The notes beneath the pieces are model-generated. The model had not been told where the DNA came from and did not search any database. It worked only from the letters and a program-made list of their open reading frames with translations. Below, piece by piece: positions 1 to 6,451 of a stretch of 24,510 nucleotides of DNA (position 1 is the stretch's first letter; every line of letters starts with the position of its first letter). The position numbers and the translations under genes are program-made. Origin of the DNA: Spirochaetaceae bacterium (lineage in GTDB: Bacteria > Spirochaetota > Spirochaetia > Treponematales > Breznakiellaceae); assembly GCA_031256815.1 (NCBI GenBank), contig JAIRPU010000096.1:1-24510 (forward strand), read 5' to 3'.

Positions 1-2
1 CG

Positions 3-2615
3 GAATTTTACGCGAAGATGTTTGTTCGCGATACGAACGGGCGTGTTTTTAAGAGGATAAGCGGGCCGCATACCGTGGAGGGGCAGCAGCCGGCGGCGTT
101 TGACATAAGTTTTACAACGCCGCTTTTGCAGCCTGCTGTTATTGAAACTCCATATCCGGCAAACGGGACTGCAAATTTTGTTCAAAACGATGCTTTGGGC
201 AACACTTTTAACTCGGCTTCGTATTCCGGCTGCGACCCTTTGACGGATGTAACTGTCTACACCACAGGAAACGACTCTTGCTTTTTAAAAAAGATTAGCG
301 TGGAAGATAATTCCGAAGACAACCCGCTCTCCTCTCCGTTGCGTGAATTGTCCGCGAATATGTCTAACCGGCAGGAAAATTTTGAATTTTTAATGCCGTA
401 TATACCGGTTAAAATAAAGGTTGAATGGTATAGTAATTTTTCGATGCTTGCGGCGGAACGGGCCGCGCAAACTTCTACCAACAGCATAAGCTACCTTAGG
501 TATGCCACTCTAAAAGATGCGATAGATGCCGCGCAAACCGGCGAAACAACCTATGTGCTTAATAATTTAACCGCCAACGGGTCTGCTTCCGGCGGTTTTA
601 GTAGTTCAACCTCAACAATTTCTATTTCCAAAAGCGTAACCTTAAGTGTAAAAAAAGACGTAAGCGCGGTAATAAAACGCGCAGCCAGCTTTACTAGCGC
701 CGCTTTTTTTACGGTTGATAACACTAGCGGCATCCTTAAGCTGGAGGGGAACGGAACCGGTCAACTGATACTTGACGGCGGCGCGGTGTGGGCAAACGGA
801 ACGGGATCCCCGCCCTCGCCGGCGAATGGCGCGACAAACAGCGGCGTAACGGCGTCATGCCCTCTGGTTAAGATAAGCAGCGGCAGCCTTGCCATAGGAA
901 GCGGCGCAGTGCTGCGAAACAACTCCGCTACTTATCCCACCCTGGAGATAAGTGGCGGAAGCACTTTGATGACCGGTGGCAGCATTGAATACAATAAAAA
1001 CACTAATGAAAGTAATACCGCAGGAGGAGGAGGCGTGGAAGTTTCGAATGGTTCATTCACTATGTCAGAGGGCGTAATCAAACACAACTGGGCGCGGACT
1101 GGCGGCGGCGTACATATTCCCAAGAACGTCCCCAACAATCCCCAATTTGTGATGAAGGGAACCGCAGTCATCGAATACAATAAAGCCGAAGGATACGGCG
1201 GCGGCGGTATAAAAACCGACAAACCCATAAGCATCTCAGAAGATGCTGTTGTCCGGTACAATGAAGCCAAACATACCGGCAACCCCGGCTCTGACGAAGA
1301 AGGTAACGGAGAAGGCGGCGGCGTATATGTTCATGAACAAAAATTAAACATGACGGGCAATGCCAAAATTCACGGGAACAGGGCATCGAGAAACGGCGCC
1401 GGCGTGTGCGCGAGAGCCGATCTGCACTATGCCGTCCTGAGTCTGTCGGGCAGCGCCGTAATTGACGCCGACAACGACGTGTATTTGAAGAACAACGACA
1501 CTATCGCCATAGACGGCAATCTTGGTGGAGCGTTTCCTGTGGCCACTGTAACGCCGTCAGACTACGTAAGCGGAAGGCAGGTGCTGACAGGTTCATACCT
1601 TGCGGCAAATTACGATAAATTCGCGGTAACGCCGCCGCAGCTCGGCTATTGGTGTGGTATAAAAAACGACGGAAAACTATCGATGCCCTGGGTATCGACT
1701 ATTGCCGGCGGCGGCAGCGACCCATCCATTTTGGATGGACAAGGCACAACGGTACAACTTTCCGAGCCATGGGGGATAGCGGTTGACAATTCCGGCAACG
1801 TGTATTTCGCGGATAGCGGTCACCACCGCATAGGAAAAATAGACTTGTCTACAAATACGGTATCAACCTTTGCCGGAACCGGCACAGAAGGTTCTACAGA
1901 CGGGTCACTCACATCGGCCAAATTCAATCAACCTCACGGTATAGCGTTTAACAACAATAGAACTGTTCTGTATGTCGCGGATCGTTTCAACCACCTCATA
2001 CGAAAAATAGACTTGTCTACAAATATGGTATCAACCTTTGCCGGAACCGCCGGGGATACCTCCATTATGCACGACCCATGGGGAGTAGCGGTTGACAGCA
2101 GTGGAAATGTGTACGTTGCAGACACTCTAAACCATCGTATCCTTAAGATAACGTCAACCGGTAGTGTATCAACTCTTGCCGGAACCGGCACAGAAGGTTA
2201 TTTTGACGGGTCAGGCTCATCGGCGCAATTTAACGCGCCAAATGACGTAGCGGTGGATAGCGTTGGGAATGTCTATGTGGCGGATACGGGCAACGGTTAT
2301 GCCCGAAAGATAACGAGCGGCGGAAACGTATCAACCCTTGCCGGTCCTCCGGAGGGGTATTTTTTACCCCGTGGCATAGTGGTTGACGCGTCAGGAAATA
2401 TCTATGTTTCGGAAGCCAGCGCCGCTTGTATACGTAAAATAACAGACAACGGGGTAGTAACAATCTTTGCGGGAATCCGTTCAGACGGCGGCTACGTGGA
2501 CGGAGCCGCCGTATCGGCAAAGTTTAACTTGCCAACAAAGATGGCGATTGATAGTGCGGGGGATATATATGTCTCGGATACGTACAATCACCGTATCAGA
2601 AAGATAACGCAGTAA
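3..2615 (+). CDS. Large surface-type protein: beta-helix-like repeats plus six-bladed NHL propeller (5' partial)
   Basis: The reading frame is open to the window edge upstream of the first ATG at 18, so the true start is probably outside the window. Residue numbers here count from that ATG. Residues about 160-530 form a Gly/Ser/Asn-rich region with recurrent GGGV and xxxYN/xxHN turns (for example GGGVEVSNGSFTMSEG), typical of right-handed beta-helix surface proteins. Residues about 560-865 hold six NHL repeats of the form PxGIAVDxxGNVYVADxxNHRIRKI, each preceded by a VSTxAGxG strand, enough for a six-bladed propeller that ends exactly at the C-terminus. NHL propellers usually bind proteins or glycans, and beta-helices are common in adhesins and glycan-active proteins, so a cell-surface binding role is inferred. 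No signal peptide or membrane anchor is visible because the N-terminus is missing. Two tandem stops (TAA TAG) end the gene. No catalytic motif was recognised. Confidence 0.85.
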   Translation, partial: EFYAKMFVRDTNGRVFKRISGPHTVEGQQPAAFDISFTTPLLQPAVIETPYPANGTANFVQNDALGNTFNSASYSGCDPLTDVTVYTTGNDSCFLKKISVEDNSEDNPLSSPLRELSANMSNRQENFEFLMPYIPVKIKVEWYSNFSMLAAERAAQTSTNSISYLRYATLKDAIDAAQTGETTYVLNNLTANGSASGGFSSSTSTISISKSVTLSVKKDVSAVIKRAASFTSAAFFTVDNTSGILKLEGNGTGQLILDGGAVWANGTGSPPSPANGATNSGVTASCPLVKISSGSLAIGSGAVLRNNSATYPTLEISGGSTLMTGGSIEYNKNTNESNTAGGGGVEVSNGSFTMSEGVIKHNWARTGGGVHIPKNVPNNPQFVMKGTAVIEYNKAEGYGGGGIKTDKPISISEDAVVRYNEAKHTGNPGSDEEGNGEGGGVYVHEQKLNMTGNAKIHGNRASRNGAGVCARADLHYAVLSLSGSAVIDADNDVYLKNNDTIAIDGNLGGAFPVATVTPSDYVSGRQVLTGSYLAANYDKFAVTPPQLGYWCGIKNDGKLSMPWVSTIAGGGSDPSILDGQGTTVQLSEPWGIAVDNSGNVYFADSGHHRIGKIDLSTNTVSTFAGTGTEGSTDGSLTSAKFNQPHGIAFNNNRTVLYVADRFNHLIRKIDLSTNMVSTFAGTAGDTSIMHDPWGVAVDSSGNVYVADTLNHRILKITSTGSVSTLAGTGTEGYFDGSGSSAQFNAPNDVAVDSVGNVYVADTGNGYARKITSGGNVSTLAGPPEGYFLPRGIVVDASGNIYVSEASAACIRKITDNGVVTIFAGIRSDGGYVDGAAVSAKFNLPTKMAIDSAGDIYVSDTYNHRIRKITQ
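1834..2200 (+). repeat. Near-identical DNA repeats within the NHL propeller
   Basis: A 48-base segment at 1834-1881 recurs at 2002-2049 with a single mismatch. The offset is 168 bases, exactly 56 codons or one propeller blade. The second part of the unit (VSTxAGTGTEG) recurs a third time from 2166 to about 2199 with two mismatches. Identity at the DNA level, rather than only at the protein level, suggests recent blade duplication or gene conversion. Confidence 0.85.
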
Positions 2616-2790
2616 TAGGGGGTGGCGGCCTCCGGCCCACGTGGTGGAAGCCGGGTGTGGTGGCGCGGCCCACGGAAAAGGACAGGCATAGAGCGTTAAG
2701 CGCGGCCTCGACCGGCGCGGCGGCACCCATAATCCGGTGCCGCCGCAGGGACAACCGGAGACGCCATGAACGGCGTCCCCTGCCATTAAT
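2616..2790. other. GC-rich intergenic segment with several inverted repeats
   Basis: This spacer lies between the propeller gene and a convergent small gene. It is far richer in GC than the neighbouring coding and AT-rich spacer DNA. It contains a perfect 11-bp inverted repeat (2717-2727 with 2736-2746, 8-base loop), a second hairpin (2760-2765 with 2772-2777) and a CCGGC/GCCGG stem (2632-2636 with 2650-2654) enclosing the palindrome CCACGTGG. None is followed by a T-run, so these are not standard intrinsic terminators. No convincing ORF was seen. It may be a structured RNA, a dispersed repeat, or the remnant of a mobile element. Function unknown. Confidence 0.55.
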
Positions 2791-2824
2791 ACATTGATTC
2801 CGTTGTTATTTGTTTTCGCGTTTT

Positions 2825-3007
2825 TTATTTTTTGTTTTGAGTACGCGCGCGGTTTGCCTCACGAAGTGATTCACTAAAAGCCGGCTTGCAAGAATTTTTT
2901 GCTTCCGTACAGACTCTGCCTACGATCTCCCTGCCTTTGGCAGAGGCGCTTGCTTGAGCTTCCTTTCGTTTTTCTTCTATCCAGGCGGTAAATTCCAAAT
3001 GCTCCAT
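2825..3007 (-). CDS. Small hypothetical protein, 60 aa
   Basis: A 60-residue, highly charged, mostly helical-looking protein (starts MEHLEFTAWIEEKRKEAQ) with two cysteines in its central part and a basic tail. It has no signal peptide or membrane segment. I do not recognise the family. It is believed to be real because the ATG is preceded by a strong Shine-Dalgarno (GGAGGAG, 3012-3018) and, further upstream, by a near-consensus promoter at 3031-3059. It is monocistronic, convergent with the propeller gene, and flanked by the GC-rich segment at 2616-2790. Possible roles include a regulator or the orphan half of a toxin-antitoxin pair, but nothing in the sequence decides this. Confidence 0.6.
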   Translation of the reverse strand: MEHLEFTAWIEEKRKEAQASASAKGREIVGRVCTEAKNSCKPAFSESLREANRARTQNKK

Positions 3008-3030
3008 CTAACTCCTCCAACCTCTATACA

Positions 3031-3059
3031 AATATAATGATTTTTACTAAAAAAGTCAA
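3031..3059 (-). promoter_or_regulatory. Sigma70-type promoter for the 60-aa gene
   Basis: Read on the minus strand: -35 TTGACT (3054-3059), a 17-base spacer, and -10 TATATT (3031-3036). The predicted start site lies about 15-20 bases upstream of the ATG, just ahead of the GGAGGAG ribosome site. Confidence 0.6.
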
Positions 3060-3101
3060 TAAATTAAACGCCATGTTAATAATCAAATGCGGATAATGCC
3101 C

Positions 3102-3803
3102 TTAAAACCCAAACGGATTGTAAATAACCCCTCTGTCGAATATATCAATTTTTTCCGCGCGTTTAAGCCGCGCAGAAATTAAACAGGTAAGAGGAGTAAA
3201 TATAATTTCTATTGAGCATTTTAAAACATAATTTGTCAGTATCAAAGCCCAAAAAAGTTCTGGCGGAAACACTCCGGTAAGCGTTGCTACTCCTATAAAG
3301 ATTATGCTGTCTAAAAATTCTCCAACAAGAGTACTCACAATAGTCCTAAACGGCAGAAGCCGGCCATTCATAAGTACTTTAATTCTGGAAAGCAGCATGG
3401 AATTTGAAAATTCTCCGGCAAAAAATCCGGCAAGACTCGCAAGCACAATGCCGCCGGCGCTCATCCCGCCAAGAATCGAATTATAAGCCGCGCTCCCCGC
3501 GTATGCTTCCCACGCTTGTTCTCCGGGAAGCAAGTTTAAAACAAAAAACACAAGCGCGGCCAGCGCCGAAAGTCCAAAACCCGTCCAAATTACACGCCTT
3601 GACGCACGAAAGCCGTAAACTTCGGTAAGTATATCTCCTAAAATATAACTAAGCGGAAAAATTAATGTGCCGCCGTCAAAAATCAAATCAATGTTGGCAA
3701 TACTCATCTTTAAATCGACAATTTTTGCGGAAGAAGCAATGTTGCTCAGAATTAAAATAACAACAAAAGCGCTCATAATAACGTCAAAAAAACGCCACGG
3801 CAT
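3102..3803 (-). CDS. yhhQ: Queuosine precursor transporter, YhhQ/QPTR family (DUF165)
   Basis: An integral membrane protein of the ECF-independent YhhQ family, which imports queuine or preQ precursors (preQ0/preQ1) for queuosine modification of tRNA. The family signature is present: a first helix with ILILSNIASSAKIV, then the DGGTLIFPLSYILGDILTEVYG block at residues about 43-64. Later helices carry FAGEFSNSMLLSRIK and the GEFLDSIIFIGVA motif. The 233-residue length is normal for the family. The start is placed at the ATG at 3803 because it is preceded by AGGGG (3808-3812); the frame could be extended to a TTG at 3848, but that has no ribosome site. The gene stands alone between a 60-aa hypothetical gene and a GC-rich repeat spacer, with no queuosine biosynthesis genes nearby. 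This fits salvage rather than de novo synthesis, but that is inference. Confidence 0.9.
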   Translation of the reverse strand: MPWRFFDVIMSAFVVILILSNIASSAKIVDLKMSIANIDLIFDGGTLIFPLSYILGDILTEVYGFRASRRVIWTGFGLSALAALVFFVLNLLPGEQAWEAYAGSAAYNSILGGMSAGGIVLASLAGFFAGEFSNSMLLSRIKVLMNGRLLPFRTIVSTLVGEFLDSIIFIGVATLTGVFPPELFWALILTNYVLKCSIEIIFTPLTCLISARLKRAEKIDIFDRGVIYNPFGF

Positions 3804-3860
3804 GGTTCCCCTAGAATTATTCATAAGGATAGAGTATGCCACAAACAATAAGTTTAAACA

Positions 3861-3960
3861 AGCCCGGCCGCCTCAACCCTGCCGCCTCAACCCCGGCGCG
3901 GCCGCCTCAACCCCGGCGGCCGGCCGCCTCAACCCGGCCGCCGGTCGCCTTTAAACCGGC
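3861..3960. repeat. GC-rich spacer with four direct repeats and a 14-bp palindrome
   Basis: Four exact copies of GCCGCCTCAACCC occur at 3867-3879, 3881-3893, 3901-3913 and 3923-3935, separated by GC-only linkers, with a degenerate fifth unit near 3937-3957. A perfect palindrome GGCGGCCGGCCGCC spans 3915-3928, and GTTTAAAC (3852-3859) lies beside the block. It sits between the 3' end of the gene at 3971 and the start of yhhQ, so it would be in an mRNA leader or intercistronic region read on the minus strand. It shares the 10-mer CCGGCGCGGC with the GC-rich segment at 2616-2790. Function unknown; there is no CRISPR-like spacing. Confidence 0.75.
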
Positions 3961-3970
3961 AGTCCGCAGC

Positions 3971-5266
3971 TCAAGGCGAAAACGCGCTTTCTACAGGAAT
4001 ACGGCAAAGAGAAACATGGTGCTGCGGGTAACGAACCCTAAAGCGCGAAAAAGAAGTTTCTTCGGCGCTTTCAAACACAGCCACATGAAACATATTAGAT
4101 TCATCAAAATAGGGCGCAAGAACCGCCACATGAAAATAAGTCCTAAGCGGAGGCGTTCCCCCCACCCTGCTTATCGCGGCAATAAACACATTACCTGGTT
4201 CATCTATTGCAAGTGTGTAAAGCAAAGGCTGAATCCCCTCAAAGCTAAAGCCAATGTTCTCCAAATGGCCTGGATAGTTACACACAGCGCTTGTTCTTCC
4301 ATGCCGTTTTAACATAGCCTGGAAAGGGGCGCTCCTAACTTCAATTTCGTTTAGCGAAGCAAAAGCAGGCGATTTTAATGTAGCTGCCGCCGCCGCGGCA
4401 AGGTTACGGCTCCAGTCCAGGCCAAAAAAAGGGTCGCGTATTCGCTCAAAGGGCTCTGTAAAATTGGTTCCGCGCTTTCCAAATGGCATTTTTAAAGGCG
4501 CTACAGCAAGCCGCGCGCCTGTTACAGGACGCAGAATCCCGTCGACAAACCATTTTGCAAAGCCAGAACAGTTAAGAAAAGAAGTTTCTTTTTGCGGTGA
4601 AAGATCTTTTATATAAACATAAACGCCGTTTTCGTTTATCGCGCCATCGTCCCCAAATTTGAGCGGACGGATTTCATTCCGGACTTCGCCAAGCAATTTT
4701 CTAATTACGCCGTAGTCTTCTGAATTTGGGTTGTAATACCTGCGCGGAAACTTTTTGTCCAGAATATCAAGCAGCTGCAAAAGCGGCGTCTCTATCAATT
4801 TTTCAAAAGGAAGCGCAACAGGCAGCGACTGTGTAAGCAGCGCGTCATATACAACAGCGTCCATTTCGGATTTTGAAGCGCCCGAAGGCCTGAATTGTAT
4901 ATAGGTATAAGGATCGCTGCGCAAAAAAATACGCGCGCGCACAGGCTGCCCGCCGGCAATGTTTCTTGTTAAAATGAAAGAGCCCTGCCCCCAGCCTGGA
5001 AAAGCGCCGCCGGATTGGCGCGCAATTATTATTGAAAACTCGCCGTTATTTGAGCGTTCACTTCTTATTTGCGTAATATCGCCGGAATCCAGCCGTTCAA
5101 ATACAGGTTTTCGCGCAAGCACATCAAGCGGAGGGTCAATAAAATAAGTTTTTGCCAAATGCCGCCTAATGCTGGAATCATCGGCAATTTGCTCTATAGG
5201 CACGTCTGCGCCGGCTTTTAATGAGGTAAATAAAAAAAATAAAAAAACAATCCTTTGTAAAGGCAT
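3971..5266 (-). CDS. Exported protein with NlpC/P60-like Cys motif, function unknown
   Basis: A 431-residue protein with a clear signal peptide (MPLQRIVFLFFLFTSLKAGA, likely cut after residue 20), so it is exported to the periplasm or surface. The middle contains LNCSGFAKWFVDG (C233), which resembles the catalytic-Cys block (DCSGF) of NlpC/P60 peptidases. YFHVAVLAPY (H379) and FHVAVFE (H394, E399) follow in an order compatible with a Cys-His-polar triad. The spacing from Cys to His is about 146 residues, longer than in minimal NlpC/P60 domains, so this is a tentative assignment. Residues 20-200 are not recognised. It is the last gene of the run, 33 bases after nadD-yqeK. It has no Shine-Dalgarno; TATATT sits 6 bases before the ATG. 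It could instead be a structural lineage-specific envelope protein. Confidence 0.75.
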   Translation of the reverse strand: MPLQRIVFLFFLFTSLKAGADVPIEQIADDSSIRRHLAKTYFIDPPLDVLARKPVFERLDSGDITQIRSERSNNGEFSIIIARQSGGAFPGWGQGSFILTRNIAGGQPVRARIFLRSDPYTYIQFRPSGASKSEMDAVVYDALLTQSLPVALPFEKLIETPLLQLLDILDKKFPRRYYNPNSEDYGVIRKLLGEVRNEIRPLKFGDDGAINENGVYVYIKDLSPQKETSFLNCSGFAKWFVDGILRPVTGARLAVAPLKMPFGKRGTNFTEPFERIRDPFFGLDWSRNLAAAAAATLKSPAFASLNEIEVRSAPFQAMLKRHGRTSAVCNYPGHLENIGFSFEGIQPLLYTLAIDEPGNVFIAAISRVGGTPPLRTYFHVAVLAPYFDESNMFHVAVFESAEETSFSRFRVRYPQHHVSLCRIPVESAFSP

Positions 5267-5272
5267 ACTTTT

Positions 5273-5278
5273 AATATA
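5273..5278 (-). promoter_or_regulatory. -10-like hexamer abutting the ATG of the exported NlpC/P60-like gene
   Basis: TATATT on the minus strand ends six bases before the ATG at 5266, the same geometry as at tatT, and no Shine-Dalgarno is present. There is no recognisable -35 (the expected place reads GAGGCC within the nadD stop region), so this is weak evidence for an internal promoter. Confidence 0.25.
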
Positions 5279-5299
5279 TCGGATTTTTTTAGCGCGGCC

Positions 5300-6427
5300 T
5301 CAGATTATTCCATGTTTTAAAAGCCATTCCTGCGTTGCGCTGTAAATTTTAGCATAGAGTTCGTCAAGATTTTTAAGCGGCGAAGGGCCAAAAGCCAACA
5401 TTCTTAATTCAGGGTCAACGGTAGCGCGGGCAACCTCTATTTTGTCGGCAATGTAAACAAGTTTTGCAAGCGCGTTCATTCCTTCTTTTCCTGTACTGTG
5501 CCACCGGACAGCGTCCAGCAGCTCTTCGTCTTGTTCGCCAAAGGTTTCTTTTAAAAACACGGCGCCTGCCCTGCCGTGCAGCAGCGAAGGAGTTTCTTTT
5601 TCTTTTTTTGTAAGCGCCTCACTGTCGCGCAGCGCAAGCGCGAGCTGCGCCTCATTGGATTCACATTTACAAATATCATGCAAAAGCCCCGCCCGCCATG
5701 CTGTGCCGGCATTAATTCCAAACCTTTGTGCTATATCGGCGCAGTGCAGCGCCACATTCCTTGAATGAACAAAACGTTTAATGTCCAATTTACCGCGCAC
5801 AAAATCTTCAAGCTCCGCGTCTTTATTTAATGCCGCCGCCTTTTTAACTTCCGTGCATCGTTCACATCCGTATAATCCATTACGCTCTATAATTTGAGCG
5901 ACTGCCGGTTGAACAAAGTTATGCCATTCTTGTTTATTTGAGACAGCGTTACGAACCTGATTCGAGCTTAACGTTAAAACTTCATTTTGCATTTCTTTGT
6001 GCGGATAGGCAAATTCTATTTTATTAAAATTACGTTTTGCTACTATTAGTTCAGCATTAACCGCTATTCTGTCAGCGCCGCGCCATGCTTCAAAATCCGC
6101 TATAAGGTCGTCTCCAAGCACAAGTCCAAGTTTGCCTTCCGGCCTGTAACGCGCGGAAATATCTGCTAGAGTATCTACAGTGTAAGAAATGCCTTCCCTG
6201 ATAATTTCACACATATCAACAGTAAAACGTTTGTCGCCGGAAATAGCGGCAAGCAGCATTTCTACCCTTACAGCGGCGCTGGAATGTTGGCCTGCGGGCT
6301 TTAATGGAGACTGAAACGCCGGAACCAAAATAACACGGTCGTAACCCAAGTCAAGTGTTTGAGCGGCAAGTTTTAAATGCCCGTTGTGTACAGGGTTAAA
6401 ACTTCCGCCAAGCATAGCAAACTTCAT
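5300..6427 (-). CDS. nadD: Bifunctional NadD-YqeK: nicotinate-nucleotide adenylyltransferase fused to HD-domain Ap4A hydrolase
   Basis: A 375-residue fusion. Residues 1-187 are NadD, which makes deamido-NAD from nicotinate mononucleotide and ATP. The nucleotidyltransferase motif GGSFNPVHNGH (H14, H17) is at the N-terminus, GLVLGDDLIADFEAW is at about 101-115, and SSNQVRNAV at 154-162 matches the family's SSTxIR block. Residues about 205-375 are a YqeK-type HD domain (symmetrical Ap4A hydrolase family): H221 in FVHSRNVALHC, the HD pair H250-D251 in AGLLHDICK, H284 in LLHGRAGA, H310 in VRWHSTG and D328 in YIADKIE. In many bacteria nadD and yqeK are adjacent separate genes, and here they form one chain. 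The ATG is preceded by GAGG at a workable distance. It follows tatQM by 24 bases in the same direction. Confidence 0.92.
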   Translation of the reverse strand: MKFAMLGGSFNPVHNGHLKLAAQTLDLGYDRVILVPAFQSPLKPAGQHSSAAVRVEMLLAAISGDKRFTVDMCEIIREGISYTVDTLADISARYRPEGKLGLVLGDDLIADFEAWRGADRIAVNAELIVAKRNFNKIEFAYPHKEMQNEVLTLSSNQVRNAVSNKQEWHNFVQPAVAQIIERNGLYGCERCTEVKKAAALNKDAELEDFVRGKLDIKRFVHSRNVALHCADIAQRFGINAGTAWRAGLLHDICKCESNEAQLALALRDSEALTKKEKETPSLLHGRAGAVFLKETFGEQDEELLDAVRWHSTGKEGMNALAKLVYIADKIEVARATVDPELRMLAFGPSPLKNLDELYAKIYSATQEWLLKHGII

Positions 6428-6451
6428 AACCGTGCCTCAAAATCAATATGC

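Noticed and set aside
1690..2615. Variable region of a diversity-generating retroelement in the propeller
   Set aside because: No adenine-biased substitutions between the near-identical copies, no template repeat and no reverse transcriptase in the window.
2717..2746. Intrinsic terminator for the propeller gene
   Set aside because: The stem is strong but is followed by AGGGAC on one strand and has no T-run on the other.
2481..2786. Minus-strand ORF of 101 codons covering the GC-rich segment and the propeller 3' end
   Set aside because: Cys/Pro/Arg-rich translation of GC-rich DNA overlapping a real gene antisense; no ribosome site. The segment is reported as non-coding instead.
3804..3870. 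preQ1 riboswitch ahead of yhhQ
   Set aside because: Expected because of the transporter, but the conserved pseudoknot sequence with its A-rich tail near the ribosome site could not be found.
3861..3960. CRISPR array
   Set aside because: The repeat unit is only 13 bp with linkers of 1 to 9 bases made of G and C; no spacer-like unique sequence and no cas genes.
3836..4312. Forward ORF of 158 codons across the repeat spacer and the 3' end of the exported gene
   Set aside because: Low-complexity Pro/Arg translation of the GC repeats running antisense into a better-supported gene; no ribosome site.
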